Source: Myxococcales bacterium (GTDB lineage Bacteria > Myxococcota_A > Polyangia > Fen-1088). Taken from it: 6,013 nucleotides of DNA. The position numbers and the translations under genes were made by a program. Every line of letters starts with the position of its first letter. Position 1 is the first letter of the stretch. Where the stretch lies: positions 5,567-11,579 of the forward strand of contig PMNO01000538.1 of NCBI GenBank assembly GCA_003161835.1. Direction: 5' to 3'. The notes beneath the pieces are model-generated. The model worked only from the letters and a program-made list of their open reading frames with translations, was not told the DNA's origin and ran no database searches. This document shows positions 1 through 6,013 of the stretch, in pieces.

Positions 1-2489
1 GGCTTCACGAGATGAACGTCGAAACCAGCCGCCCGACTCTGCGCGATGTCCTGCTCCCGCCCGTAGCCGGTGAGCGCAATGAGACGCGGGCGATGGCCTG
101 CTTGTTGTTCGCTCACGCGGCGCGCGACCTCGAAACCATCCATGACAGGGAGGCCGAGATCCAGAATCGCAGCGTCCGCAGGGAATATCAGCAAACGGCG
201 CAGCGCTTCAGGTCCGTCCTGGGCCACCTCAACCTCATGGCCCAATGCGCTGAGGAACTCCGCGACCATTTCCCGGGCGTCCTCATTGTCATCGACCACG
301 AGGATGCGCCTTCCTCCCTGCACCACTCGCGGCGGCGCTTCCGGCCTTTCCCGCGGCGGCGGCTCGACAGCCGCGAGCGCGGGGATGCGGACCACGAACT
401 CACTGCCGCGCCCAGGCCCTTGGCTGGCCGCGGTCACGGTGCCGCCATGAAGGGTGATGAAGCTCTTCACCAGGGCGAGACCCAGCCCAAGCCCGCCCTT
501 GGAACGCGCGAGCGTCTGCCTGCCTTGCACGAAGAGATCGAAGACATGAGGAAGGAGGTCGGAGCCGATCCCTTCTCCGTCATCCCGAACGCGAATGACG
601 GCCTGTCCGCTCTCCCGCGTGGCGCTGAGCCATATGTGGCCTCCCGGGGGCGTGAACTTCGCGGCGTTGGCCAAGAGATTGGCGACGACCTGAGCGAGCC
701 GAAGCGGGTCCGCACTCATGGCCAGGCCGGCCGGCGGCACCGACACCTCCAAGTGCTGCTCGCGTTGCTCGACAAGAGGGCTGGCCATCTCCACAGCCTT
801 GGATAGAACATCCGGCAGCTGGATCGGAACGCGGGAAATCGAAACCAGTCCTCGCGCCACACGAGAAACGTCCAACAAGTCGTCCACCAGCTTGCTGATG
901 TGCGAGACTTGGCGCTCGATGACCTCGCGCTCGCGGACAGAGCGCTCGTCGCCCCGCAGCTTCAACAGCTGAACGGCCGTGCTAATCGGCGCCAACGGAT
1001 TTCGCAGCTCGTGGCCGAGCATCGCCAGGAACTCGTCCTTGGAGCGACTGGCGGATTCCGCGTTGGCCCGCGCGGCCCGCTCCGCCGCGTACAGCTTGGC
1101 CCTTTCGAGTGCCTGAGAGCACAGGTCAGCCATGGTCAACAGGACGGCGCGATCCCCGTCATCGAAGCTGCGCTGATGATCGAAACGAACACCGAGCATT
1201 CCCACGAGCACACCGTGCGCCACGAGAGGCAGAGCCACGGAGGCCTCGAAGTCACCGGCTTTGATGGCGTCCCGGAGCGCCGGATACTCTCTACACGAGG
1301 CCTCGAAGCTTTCGTAGAAGACAGCCGATCGCCCCCGCGCGGCGTCGGTGAGTGGTGTGTGTGCGTCGGAGGGAATGGCGCGATAGCTCGCGGTCGATGC
1401 GTCCGGGTGGCCTCGCTGGCCCAGCAACTCGAACTCGCGTCCGTCATCCGTCAGCAAGTAGAGCGCACCGCCGGCTGCGCCCAGGGCGTCCAGACACTCC
1501 CGCAGGATGACCGTTGAGACGTCCTCCGGGGTCACGGCCTCCGAAAGAGCCGCGGTCGTGCCTTGAAAACGTCGAAGCCTATCCTCGCTCGCGCGCACAC
1601 GCTGCTCGGCCTCCTGCGCCGCTTCGCGCGCCGCGCGTTCCGCGATGAGCCTGCGTTCATTCTCCTCTGCCTGCCGGCGTTCGGTCAGATCGCGCGTGAC
1701 CTTGGCGAAGCCCCGGATCTCGCCGGCTGCATCCCGAAGGACGGTGAGCGATCCGAGTGCCCAAAAGCGTGAGCCGTCCTTGCGAACCCGCCAACCGGTC
1801 ACTTCGCGGCTCCCTTTTTCGATTGCCTCTCCCATCAGCTCCCCGGGTAAACCGGCGCCGCGATCTTCAGGCGTGAAGAAGATCTCGTAGGGCTGCCCCA
1901 TGATTTCACGGGCATCCCAGCCCTTGATGCGGGCGGCACCGGCATTCCAGCTGGAGACGCGACCCTTCTCATCGAGCATGAAGATGGCATGGTCGCGCAC
2001 TCCATTGACCAGGAGCTGAAAGCGCTCCTCGCTGACCCTCAAGGCCTCCATCGCGCGGTCGAGCTCGACTCGGTCACGCACCGTCATCACGAAGATCGGT
2101 GTTCCATGCCGGTGAACCGATCCAAAGCACCACTCGATCTGGCGCTCGAGACCATTGCGCATCAGCCCCGGCAGCTCGACGTGCATCAAATCGGACGTCG
2201 CCGTCATCGGGGGCGCGTCCGGTTGCCTCAGCCTCTCCGGAATCAGCACGTCGGTCGAACGTCCGTGGAGCTCGCCCCGCTGATGGCCAAACACGGCCTC
2301 CGCCCTCGCGTTCGCGTAGATAATATGGCGGGCAGGGTCGAAAGCCACCAGAGCTTCAGGGACGGCTTCGAGAACATCCTCGAGTTGACCAGGCCTGGCC
2401 TCGACCTCTGCTAGCACTGCACGAAGTGTGTGTTGGATCCTGTGCAGGAACATCGGTGCACCGTCCAGACTGGTGTTGTCGTCACTCAC
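1..2489 (-). CDS. Hybrid sensor histidine kinase, PAS-PAS-GAF-HisKA-HATPase-REC (3' end outside window)
   Basis: Reading from the GTG at 2489 gives 829 codons without a stop to the window edge. There is no signal peptide or membrane segment, so it should act in the cytoplasm. Domains in order: PAS about 35-138; second PAS about 153-269, ending in DLTER; Glu/Ala-rich coiled coil about 269-305; GAF about 306-462; short coiled coil; HisKA about 483-548 with phosphoacceptor His493 in GHELRNP; HATPase about 590-703 with N-box Asn604/Asn608, G1 box DDGEG (636-640) and G2 box GGLGLG (665-670); Pro-rich linker; REC from 728 with Asp733/Asp734, phosphoacceptor Asp777, Thr807 and Lys829. The window stops at the Lys-Pro pair that ends beta-5, so probably only 15-30 residues are missing, unless another domain follows. 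All catalytic residues are present. By family knowledge it autophosphorylates on His and transfers to its own Asp; signal and final partner are unknown. GTG is preferred over the ATG at 2453 because of a strong ribosome site. Confidence 0.95.
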   Translation of the reverse strand, partial: MSDDNTSLDGAPMFLHRIQHTLRAVLAEVEARPGQLEDVLEAVPEALVAFDPARHIIYANARAEAVFGHQRGELHGRSTDVLIPERLRQPDAPPMTATSDLMHVELPGLMRNGLERQIEWCFGSVHRHGTPIFVMTVRDRVELDRAMEALRVSEERFQLLVNGVRDHAIFMLDEKGRVSSWNAGAARIKGWDAREIMGQPYEIFFTPEDRGAGLPGELMGEAIEKGSREVTGWRVRKDGSRFWALGSLTVLRDAAGEIRGFAKVTRDLTERRQAEENERRLIAERAAREAAQEAEQRVRASEDRLRRFQGTTAALSEAVTPEDVSTVILRECLDALGAAGGALYLLTDDGREFELLGQRGHPDASTASYRAIPSDAHTPLTDAARGRSAVFYESFEASCREYPALRDAIKAGDFEASVALPLVAHGVLVGMLGVRFDHQRSFDDGDRAVLLTMADLCSQALERAKLYAAERAARANAESASRSKDEFLAMLGHELRNPLAPISTAVQLLKLRGDERSVREREVIERQVSHISKLVDDLLDVSRVARGLVSISRVPIQLPDVLSKAVEMASPLVEQREQHLEVSVPPAGLAMSADPLRLAQVVANLLANAAKFTPPGGHIWLSATRESGQAVIRVRDDGEGIGSDLLPHVFDLFVQGRQTLARSKGGLGLGLALVKSFITLHGGTVTAASQGPGRGSEFVVRIPALAAVEPPPRERPEAPPRVVQGGRRILVVDDNEDAREMVAEFLSALGHEVEVAQDGPEALRRLLIFPADAAILDLGLPVMDGFEVARRVSEQQAGHRPRLIALTGYGREQDIAQSRAAGFDVHLVK

Positions 2490-2494
2490 TATCT

Positions 2495-2500
2495 ACCTCC
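2495..2500 (-). promoter_or_regulatory. Ribosome binding site fixing the GTG start of the first kinase
   Basis: On the minus strand GGAGGT lies 5 nt (AGATA) before the GTG at 2489. This strong Shine-Dalgarno match favours the GTG over the in-frame ATG twelve codons later, at 2453. Confidence 0.75.
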
Positions 2501-2536
2501 GATGAGCGTGCTGGCCGCTTGTTGACTTGGGTGAGA

Positions 2537-2555
2537 AATGGGCCTTGAACCCATT
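2537..2555. repeat. Inverted repeat AATGGG-N7-CCCATT in the divergent intergenic region
   Basis: A perfect 6-bp inverted repeat with a 7-nt centre (2537-2542 and 2550-2555). It lies 48-66 bp upstream of the first kinase's start codon. It could be an operator for a dimeric regulator, or a small hairpin in the kinase leader if transcription starts further upstream. No convincing -35/-10 pair was found next to it on either strand. Confidence 0.35.
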
Positions 2556-2599
2556 GACCTCGATACAATAGAGCCGGAAACCCGTCCAACCACTGGCGG

Positions 2600-2638
2600 C
2601 CAATCGCCGAATCGTTACGAATCGCGACCAACGTTACG
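2600..2638. repeat. Cluster of short direct repeats, possible activator binding sites
   Basis: Three copies of a heptamer of form C(C/G)AATCG start at 2600, 2608 and 2618; the second and third are identical (CGAATCG), 10 bp apart, about one helical turn. Two copies of CGTTACG follow at 2613-2619 and 2632-2638, 19 bp apart, interleaved with the heptamers. The cluster sits about 90-130 bp upstream of the start predicted from the sigma-54-like promoter. That is where upstream activator sequences of enhancer-binding proteins are usually found. The repeats are seen directly; the role is inferred. Confidence 0.4.
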
Positions 2639-2701
2639 CCGCGCAGACCGGCCGCGGGGAGCGATCTCACCTATGGCTGAGCTTCGCGCGCTTGGCCCTC
2701 G

Positions 2702-2717
2702 TGGCACGGGGGTTGCT
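2702..2717 (+). promoter_or_regulatory. Candidate sigma-54 (-24/-12) promoter for the ferritin-like gene
   Basis: TGGCACG-GGGG-TTGCT matches the core consensus TGGCACG-N4-TTGCW at every defined position. It has GG and GC elements at the correct spacing and is in the right orientation for the gene at 2731. Counting the C of TTGC (2716) as -12 puts +1 near 2728, only 3 nt before the ATG, so the transcript would be almost leaderless and would exclude the GGGG at 2723-2726. That geometry is unusual, and a chance match in GC-rich DNA is possible. Confidence 0.5.
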
Positions 2718-2730
2718 GAACTGGGGCGCC

Positions 2731-3324
2731 ATGAAAACAAAACAAGTCGAAGAGCTCGTGTTGCAATCCTTGGAGCATGAGCAGGGTGGCGTGAAGGTCT
2801 ATTCGACCGCTCTCACGTGTGTCGTCAACGACGAGCTGAAGAAGGAGTGGGCGACATATCTCGAGCAAACCCGAACCCATGTGACCGCGCTGGAGTCGGT
2901 GTGCGGGGCGATGGGGATCGACGCCAAGCGGGAGACCCCCGGGCGCCTGGTCGTGCGTCACGTCGGGGCCGCATTGGTCGAGGCGATGAAGCTGGCCAAG
3001 TCGGGCGGAGATCCCGCCGCCGCCGAACTGGTCGCGTGCGAGGTTGTCGTTCTCGCCGAGACCAAGGATCACGCGGATTGGGAGTTGCTGGGGAAGTGCG
3101 CCGAGCACCTGTCGGGCCCGCAGGCCAAGGCCCTGAAGAGCGCGTACGAGGAGATCGAGGATCAAGAGGACGAGCACCTGTATCACACAAAGGGATGGTG
3201 TCGTGAACTCTGGCTCCAGTCGCTCGGCATGAAAGCGATGCTGCCCCCTCCCGAGGAGCGGAAGCACGTCAAGACGGCCATCGGCGCCGCCCGCGCCGAG
3301 CAGGAAGCCGACCGGTCGCGGTAG
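2731..3324 (+). CDS. Ferritin-like four-helix-bundle protein, function unknown
   Basis: The protein is 197 residues, hydrophilic and helical throughout, with no signal peptide or membrane segment. The pattern looks like a ferritin-like/DUF892-type bundle: helix A about 4-28 with Glu15, His16 and Glu17; helix B about 33-60 with Glu45 and His50 in a stretch resembling the ET..H signature of YciE/YciF-type proteins; helix C about 95-125 with Glu104 and Glu110; helix D about 130-165 with a true ExxH at Glu146-His149. These are plausible di-metal ligands, but helix B lacks a canonical ExxH (Thr47 is at the Glu position), so metal binding is not certain. There are five Cys (30, 58, 103, 123, 157). 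The tail after about 170 is charged and probably flexible. I chose ATG 2731, preceded by a weak GGGG; an in-frame TTG at 2692 would overlap the sigma-54-like promoter. It is transcribed divergently from one kinase and convergently with the other. A role in iron or oxidative stress is inference only. Confidence 0.8.
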   Translation: MKTKQVEELVLQSLEHEQGGVKVYSTALTCVVNDELKKEWATYLEQTRTHVTALESVCGAMGIDAKRETPGRLVVRHVGAALVEAMKLAKSGGDPAAAELVACEVVVLAETKDHADWELLGKCAEHLSGPQAKALKSAYEEIEDQEDEHLYHTKGWCRELWLQSLGMKAMLPPPEERKHVKTAIGAARAEQEADRSR

Positions 3325-3358
3325 TGCGCCGTAAATCGACCACGGCCGGCGACGCGCT

Positions 3359-5431
3359 TCAGCGACCGACGAGCGCGGCCACCGTCGAGACCAGGAGGTC
3401 GGGATCGACGGGTTTGGCGGCGTGCTCCTGGAAGCCTGCGCTCGTGGCCCGCTGCCGGTCCTCCGCGCGCGCGTAGGCCGTGAGGGCGAGCGCGGGGATC
3501 TTCCTCAGCGCGAAGGGCGCCTCGACGCGCAGGCGCTGGAGAAACGTGTAGCCGTCCTCGATGGGCATCCCGACGTCCGAGACGACGACCGAGATCGCGG
3601 TCGTCGCGACGACCGCCAGGGCCTCGGCCACGGACGCAGCCGGTGTCACGAGGGCCCCCGCCTCTCGCAGGACCGTCGCGAGCAATTCGCGCGCGTCCTC
3701 CTCGTCGTCGACGACCAACACGTGGACGCCCGCGAGGGCGTCGGCCGGTGCGGCGCGAGGCGGCGCGAGCTTCGCGCTCGGGGCCAACGCCTCGGGCGTA
3801 GCGGCGCGGGGCGCCACGGCGGCGATGGGCAGCACGACCTCGAAGACAGCACCGCGGCCTTCGCCGGCGCTGCGCGCGCTCACAGTCCCGCCATGCAGCT
3901 CGACCAGGTGGCGGACGATGGCCAGGCCCAGGCCGAGCCCGCCATGCCGCTTCGTCGTCGACGCGTCCCCCTGCCGGAAGCGATCGAACACGTACGGCAA
4001 CAGCTCGGCCGCGATGCCCTTGCCTGTGTCCTCGACACGAATCGATACGGACGCGCCGTTCTTCGTCGCGGCAGCGATGCGTACTTCGCCCCCCGCCGGC
4101 GTGAACTTCACCGCGTTCGATAGCAGGTTCCAGACGATCTGCTGCAGCCGATCCTCGTCGGCCACGAACGCAACGGTCGTGTCCGCGAGATCGAGCGCGA
4201 GGCCTATGCCTTTCGCCGCGGCCGCGGGCCGAACCGACTCGACGGCGTTCTTGATGACGTTGGCGAGCTGAACGCGCCGGAGCTCGAGCAGGACCTTGCC
4301 CGAGATGATCCGCGAAACGTCGAGCATATCGTCGATGAGTTTGGCCTGCGCCCGGGCGTTCTTCTCGATGATGAGGAGGCCCTTCTCGAGCCGCTCCGGA
4401 TCGCGGCTCGTGCCGAGCAGGCGTGACCAGCCGAGCATGGCGTTCAAGGGGTTGCGGAGCTCGTGCGAGACCGTCGCGAGGAACTCATCCTTGGCGCGGC
4501 TGGCCGCCTCCGCCGCCTTGCGTAACTCCGACTCGTGGATGCGCGCCGCCACCTTGTTCGTGACGTCGTGGATGATGGCCAGGATGCCGGTGACGTGCCC
4601 CGCGACGTCCCGGTAGGGGTGATAGCCGACGTCGATGTAGCGCTCGACGGCAGCCCCGGATGGATCGAGGAGGCGCAGGAACGCCTCCTGCAGCGCCACG
4701 GGCTCGCCGGTCTCGTAGACGCGATCGAGGAAGGGCCGGTAGTAGCCGGCCTCCTCTTCCGTGAAGGCCTCGGCCAGCGTCTGACCCTGCACGTCGCGCG
4801 CGACCAACGCTCGGTATGGCTCATTGACGAGTGTGAAGCGGTGCTCGGGCCCCTTGAGCAGTGCCATGGGCAACGGCGCCTGCATGAAGACCCCCTGGAG
4901 CTCCTGCCGCGCCAGCTCCGCGTCGAGCTTCGCCATCTCGAGCTGCCTGCGGCCGGCCACCTCCCCCGTCGTCTCGGTGGCGACGACGAGCACGCCGGCG
5001 ATCTCGCCGCCGTCGCCGAAGAGCGGCGAGTAGCTGTAATTCCACCAGGCGTCCTCGAGGCGCCCCCTCCGCACGATGGGGATGAGCATCTCCTCGAAGA
5101 GCACAGCCTTGCCCAGGCTCACGACGTCCGCGAGCAGGCCGCCCACGACGGGCCAGGCATCGCTCCAGCAGTCCCGCGCGGGCTGGCCCATGGCGGCGGG
5201 ATGCTTCTCGCCGAGGAGCGGGATGAACCCGTCGTTGTAGATGTTGATGAGCTCAGGACCCCAGAAGAGGCACGTCGCCTGGTGCGTGCCCAGCGTGGCT
5301 CGCACGACCGCCTGCAATGACAGCGGCCACTGCGCGATGGGGCCGAGCGGGTTGCGCGACCAATCCATGGCGCGCAGCACGTCCCCCGCTGCGCCCCCGC
5401 CGCGAAGCGAGTCCAGCTCCGCGCCGCTCAC
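3359..5431 (-). CDS. Hybrid sensor histidine kinase, PAS-like/PAS/HisKA/HATPase/REC
   Basis: A complete soluble hybrid kinase of 690 residues, numbered from the GTG at 5431. The N-terminal region (about 11-155) is the PAS-like module common in cytoplasmic kinases, with GGG (11-13), DWSRNPLGP (23-31), FWGPEL (56-61), YNDGF (65-69) and YSYSPLFG (132-139). A short coiled coil and second PAS (about 180-292) follow. HisKA spans about 313-380 with phosphoacceptor His323 in SHELRNP. HATPase spans about 422-535 with Asn435/Asn439, DTGKG (468-472) and GGLGLG (497-502). After an Ala/Pro-rich linker, REC (about 568-687) has Asp575/Asp576, phosphoacceptor Asp619, Thr651 and Lys673-Pro. All catalytic residues are intact. 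By family knowledge it passes phosphate from His to its own Asp; no output domain or Hpt is attached. A TTG at 5485, 3 nt after the upstream stop, would give 708 residues, but it has no ribosome site; the GTG has GGAG 7 nt away and a typical family N-terminus. Probably co-transcribed with the NTF2-like gene. Confidence 0.93.
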   Translation of the reverse strand: MSGAELDSLRGGGAAGDVLRAMDWSRNPLGPIAQWPLSLQAVVRATLGTHQATCLFWGPELINIYNDGFIPLLGEKHPAAMGQPARDCWSDAWPVVGGLLADVVSLGKAVLFEEMLIPIVRRGRLEDAWWNYSYSPLFGDGGEIAGVLVVATETTGEVAGRRQLEMAKLDAELARQELQGVFMQAPLPMALLKGPEHRFTLVNEPYRALVARDVQGQTLAEAFTEEEAGYYRPFLDRVYETGEPVALQEAFLRLLDPSGAAVERYIDVGYHPYRDVAGHVTGILAIIHDVTNKVAARIHESELRKAAEAASRAKDEFLATVSHELRNPLNAMLGWSRLLGTSRDPERLEKGLLIIEKNARAQAKLIDDMLDVSRIISGKVLLELRRVQLANVIKNAVESVRPAAAAKGIGLALDLADTTVAFVADEDRLQQIVWNLLSNAVKFTPAGGEVRIAAATKNGASVSIRVEDTGKGIAAELLPYVFDRFRQGDASTTKRHGGLGLGLAIVRHLVELHGGTVSARSAGEGRGAVFEVVLPIAAVAPRAATPEALAPSAKLAPPRAAPADALAGVHVLVVDDEEDARELLATVLREAGALVTPAASVAEALAVVATTAISVVVSDVGMPIEDGYTFLQRLRVEAPFALRKIPALALTAYARAEDRQRATSAGFQEHAAKPVDPDLLVSTVAALVGR

Positions 5432-5438
5432 CGACTCA

Positions 5439-5442
5439 CTCC
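5439..5442 (-). promoter_or_regulatory. Ribosome binding site supporting the GTG start of the second kinase
   Basis: GGAG on the minus strand lies 7 nt (TGAGTCG) before the GTG at 5431. The competing in-frame TTG at 5485 has no purine-rich stretch at a suitable distance. This decides between a 690- and a 708-residue product. Confidence 0.55.
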
Positions 5443-5488
5443 ACCAAGTCGGCGTGTCGAAGTTGCTCGTCGGCCTGTCAAGCAAGCA

Positions 5489-5905
5489 CTATGTCATGCG
5501 GTCGCGTCCGAACGGATCGCCCGCGATTGCCTCCGTGTGAACGGCGCACACCCATTGCCCGTCGAGCCGCACCCAGGTCGAGGAGTCCGCCGCGTCGAAC
5601 GTGACGACCTTCCCGTCCACGGTCAGCTCCTCGTGGACTTTGTACGCGATCACGGCCACGTCGTCCGTGAGGGCGCGCACGACGGGGTCAAGGAGCGTGA
5701 ACCGGTCCAGCTTCCATTTGGCGCTGTCGAGCAGCTTGCCCATCGTCTTCCGATCCACCTGGCCGACCCCCTGCGCGCCCGTGACGATGCAGGGATCGGC
5801 GCTCAGCCGCGTGGCCGTCTTGGAATCGCCGTTCTGCATGGCACGCCAATACTGATTCTCCAGTTCGAGAAGCTCCTTCTCCAGCGATCCTGATCTGGTG
5901 TTCAT
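5489..5905 (-). CDS. NTF2-like / DUF4440-type small protein
   Basis: A 138-residue protein that looks like a nuclear transport factor 2-like (SnoaL/DUF4440-type) cone fold. It has an amphipathic N-terminal helix (about 8-26) with Tyr19-Trp20, a second short helix (about 27-36), then curved beta-strands. These include the DDVAVIAYKV strand (81-90) and the closing strand pair around STWVRLDGQWVCAVHTE (109-125), typical of the family's C-terminal sheet. It has no signal peptide or membrane segment, so it is probably cytoplasmic. The family includes small enzymes and ligand-binding proteins, and nothing visible here fixes a substrate. ATG 5905 is chosen because AAGGAGG lies 5 nt upstream; the frame stays open to the window edge, but the extra residues are Arg/Pro-rich and do not resemble the fold. 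Its stop lies 57 bp before the GTG of the hybrid kinase (3 bp before the alternative TTG), so the two are likely one operon. Confidence 0.85.
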   Translation of the reverse strand: MNTRSGSLEKELLELENQYWRAMQNGDSKTATRLSADPCIVTGAQGVGQVDRKTMGKLLDSAKWKLDRFTLLDPVVRALTDDVAVIAYKVHEELTVDGKVVTFDAADSSTWVRLDGQWVCAVHTEAIAGDPFGRDRMT

Positions 5906-5910
5906 CGTGT

Positions 5911-5917
5911 CCTCCTT
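5911..5917 (-). promoter_or_regulatory. Strong Shine-Dalgarno of the NTF2-like gene
   Basis: AAGGAGG on the minus strand, 5 nt (ACACG) before the ATG at 5905. This is the best ribosome site in the window, and it sets the start. Its first four bases belong to the downstream arm of the 8-bp dyad described separately. Confidence 0.85.
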
Positions 5918-5952
5918 GTCACGATATGGGTTCGGACGGCGCCCTGACAAGG
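5914..5952 (-). promoter_or_regulatory. Perfect 8-bp dyad overlapping the Shine-Dalgarno of the NTF2-like gene
   Basis: On the minus strand CCTTGTCA (5952-5945) and TGACAAGG (5921-5914) are exact inverted repeats separated by 23 nt. GGG next to the first arm can also pair with a CCC six nt before the second arm, extending the potential stem across a bulge. The arm centres are 31 bp apart, close to three helical turns. It could be a split operator or an mRNA hairpin that covers the ribosome site. The repeat is seen; the role is inferred. Confidence 0.45.
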
Positions 5953-6013
5953 GGTGGCGACCCAGGCGACAGGTCGGCTGGACGGGGTTCCGAGCGCGAC
6001 GGGGGATCGCCAC

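Noticed and set aside
12..806. Long plus-strand open frame, with others at 900-1517 and 1989-2414
   Set aside because: They lie antisense to the first kinase, whose domains and catalytic motifs are continuous on the minus strand. Their translations are Arg/Pro/His-rich without recognisable folds, as expected for shadow frames in GC-rich DNA.
1350..1365. Possible frameshift or phase-variable tract at a short GT/CA run inside the GAF region of the first kinase
   Set aside because: Careful reading shows the frame continues ([12 protein letters not shown]) with no shift. About four dinucleotide repeats are too few to suggest slippage.
2545..2570. Sigma-70-like elements TTGAAC (2545-2550) and TACAAT (2564-2569)
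   Set aside because: The spacer is only 13 bp, too short for a normal sigma-70 promoter; no better partner was found for either element.
2538..2780. Small plus-strand frame across the divergent intergenic region, with an internal ATG at 2673
   Set aside because: It has no ribosome site or fold, overlaps the sigma-54-like promoter, and runs out of frame into the ferritin-like gene.
2671..3267. 198-codon minus-strand frame opposite the ferritin-like gene
   Set aside because: Its translation is low-complexity Leu/Gly/Arg-rich, while the plus strand has a coherent helical protein with putative metal ligands.
3313..3368. Possible bidirectional terminator between the convergent genes (CGGTCGC at 3313-3319 and GCGACCG at 3362-3368)
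   Set aside because: The arms are only 7 bp, separated by 42 nt and inside both coding ends, and no T-run follows on either strand. Such pairs are common in GC-rich DNA.
3422..5320. Long plus-strand open frames (3422-4123, 3561-4271, 4535-5320)
   Set aside because: Antisense to the second kinase, which is fully supported by domain content. No ribosome sites or family resemblance were seen.
5906..6013. N-terminal extension of the NTF2-like protein to the window edge
   Set aside because: The added residues are Arg/Pro-rich and unlike the family, and AAGGAGG is ideally placed for the ATG at 5905.

Overview
The window is GC-rich DNA with dense coding and multi-domain soluble sensor kinases. This fits a high-GC proteobacterium-like or Myxococcota (Polyangiales-type) chromosome. 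The lineage is inferred from composition and protein style, not from a marker gene.

Layout. (i) 1-2489, minus strand: most of a hybrid histidine kinase (PAS-PAS-GAF-HisKA-HATPase-REC). It runs off the left edge exactly at the conserved Lys-Pro of its receiver domain. (ii) 2490-2730: a 241-bp divergent intergenic region. It holds a 6-bp inverted repeat, three heptamer repeats, a pair of CGTTACG repeats and an exact match to the sigma-54 core consensus ending 13 bp before the next ATG. (iii) 2731-3324, plus strand: a small four-helix ferritin-like protein. (iv) 3325-3358: a 34-bp convergent gap. (v) 3359-5431 (or 5485), minus strand: a second, complete hybrid histidine kinase (PAS-like, PAS, HisKA, HATPase, REC). 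(vi) 5489-5905, minus strand: a small NTF2-like/DUF4440-type protein immediately upstream of the second kinase, probably in the same operon. (vii) 5906-6013: its leader, with a perfect 8-bp dyad whose downstream arm overlaps the Shine-Dalgarno sequence.

How it may work. Both kinases lack membrane segments, so they should sense cytoplasmic signals through PAS/GAF domains and pass phosphate from His to their own receiver Asp. The Hpt protein, output regulator or sigma-54 activator that would complete a phosphorelay is not in the window. The ferritin-like gene could be a stress or redox/iron output, but its link to the kinases is only positional. No mobile element, CRISPR array, RNA gene or defence system is visible. 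The strongest unexplained signals are regulatory: the sigma-54-like promoter and the two sets of repeats/dyads. I do not see a clearly new biological system here.
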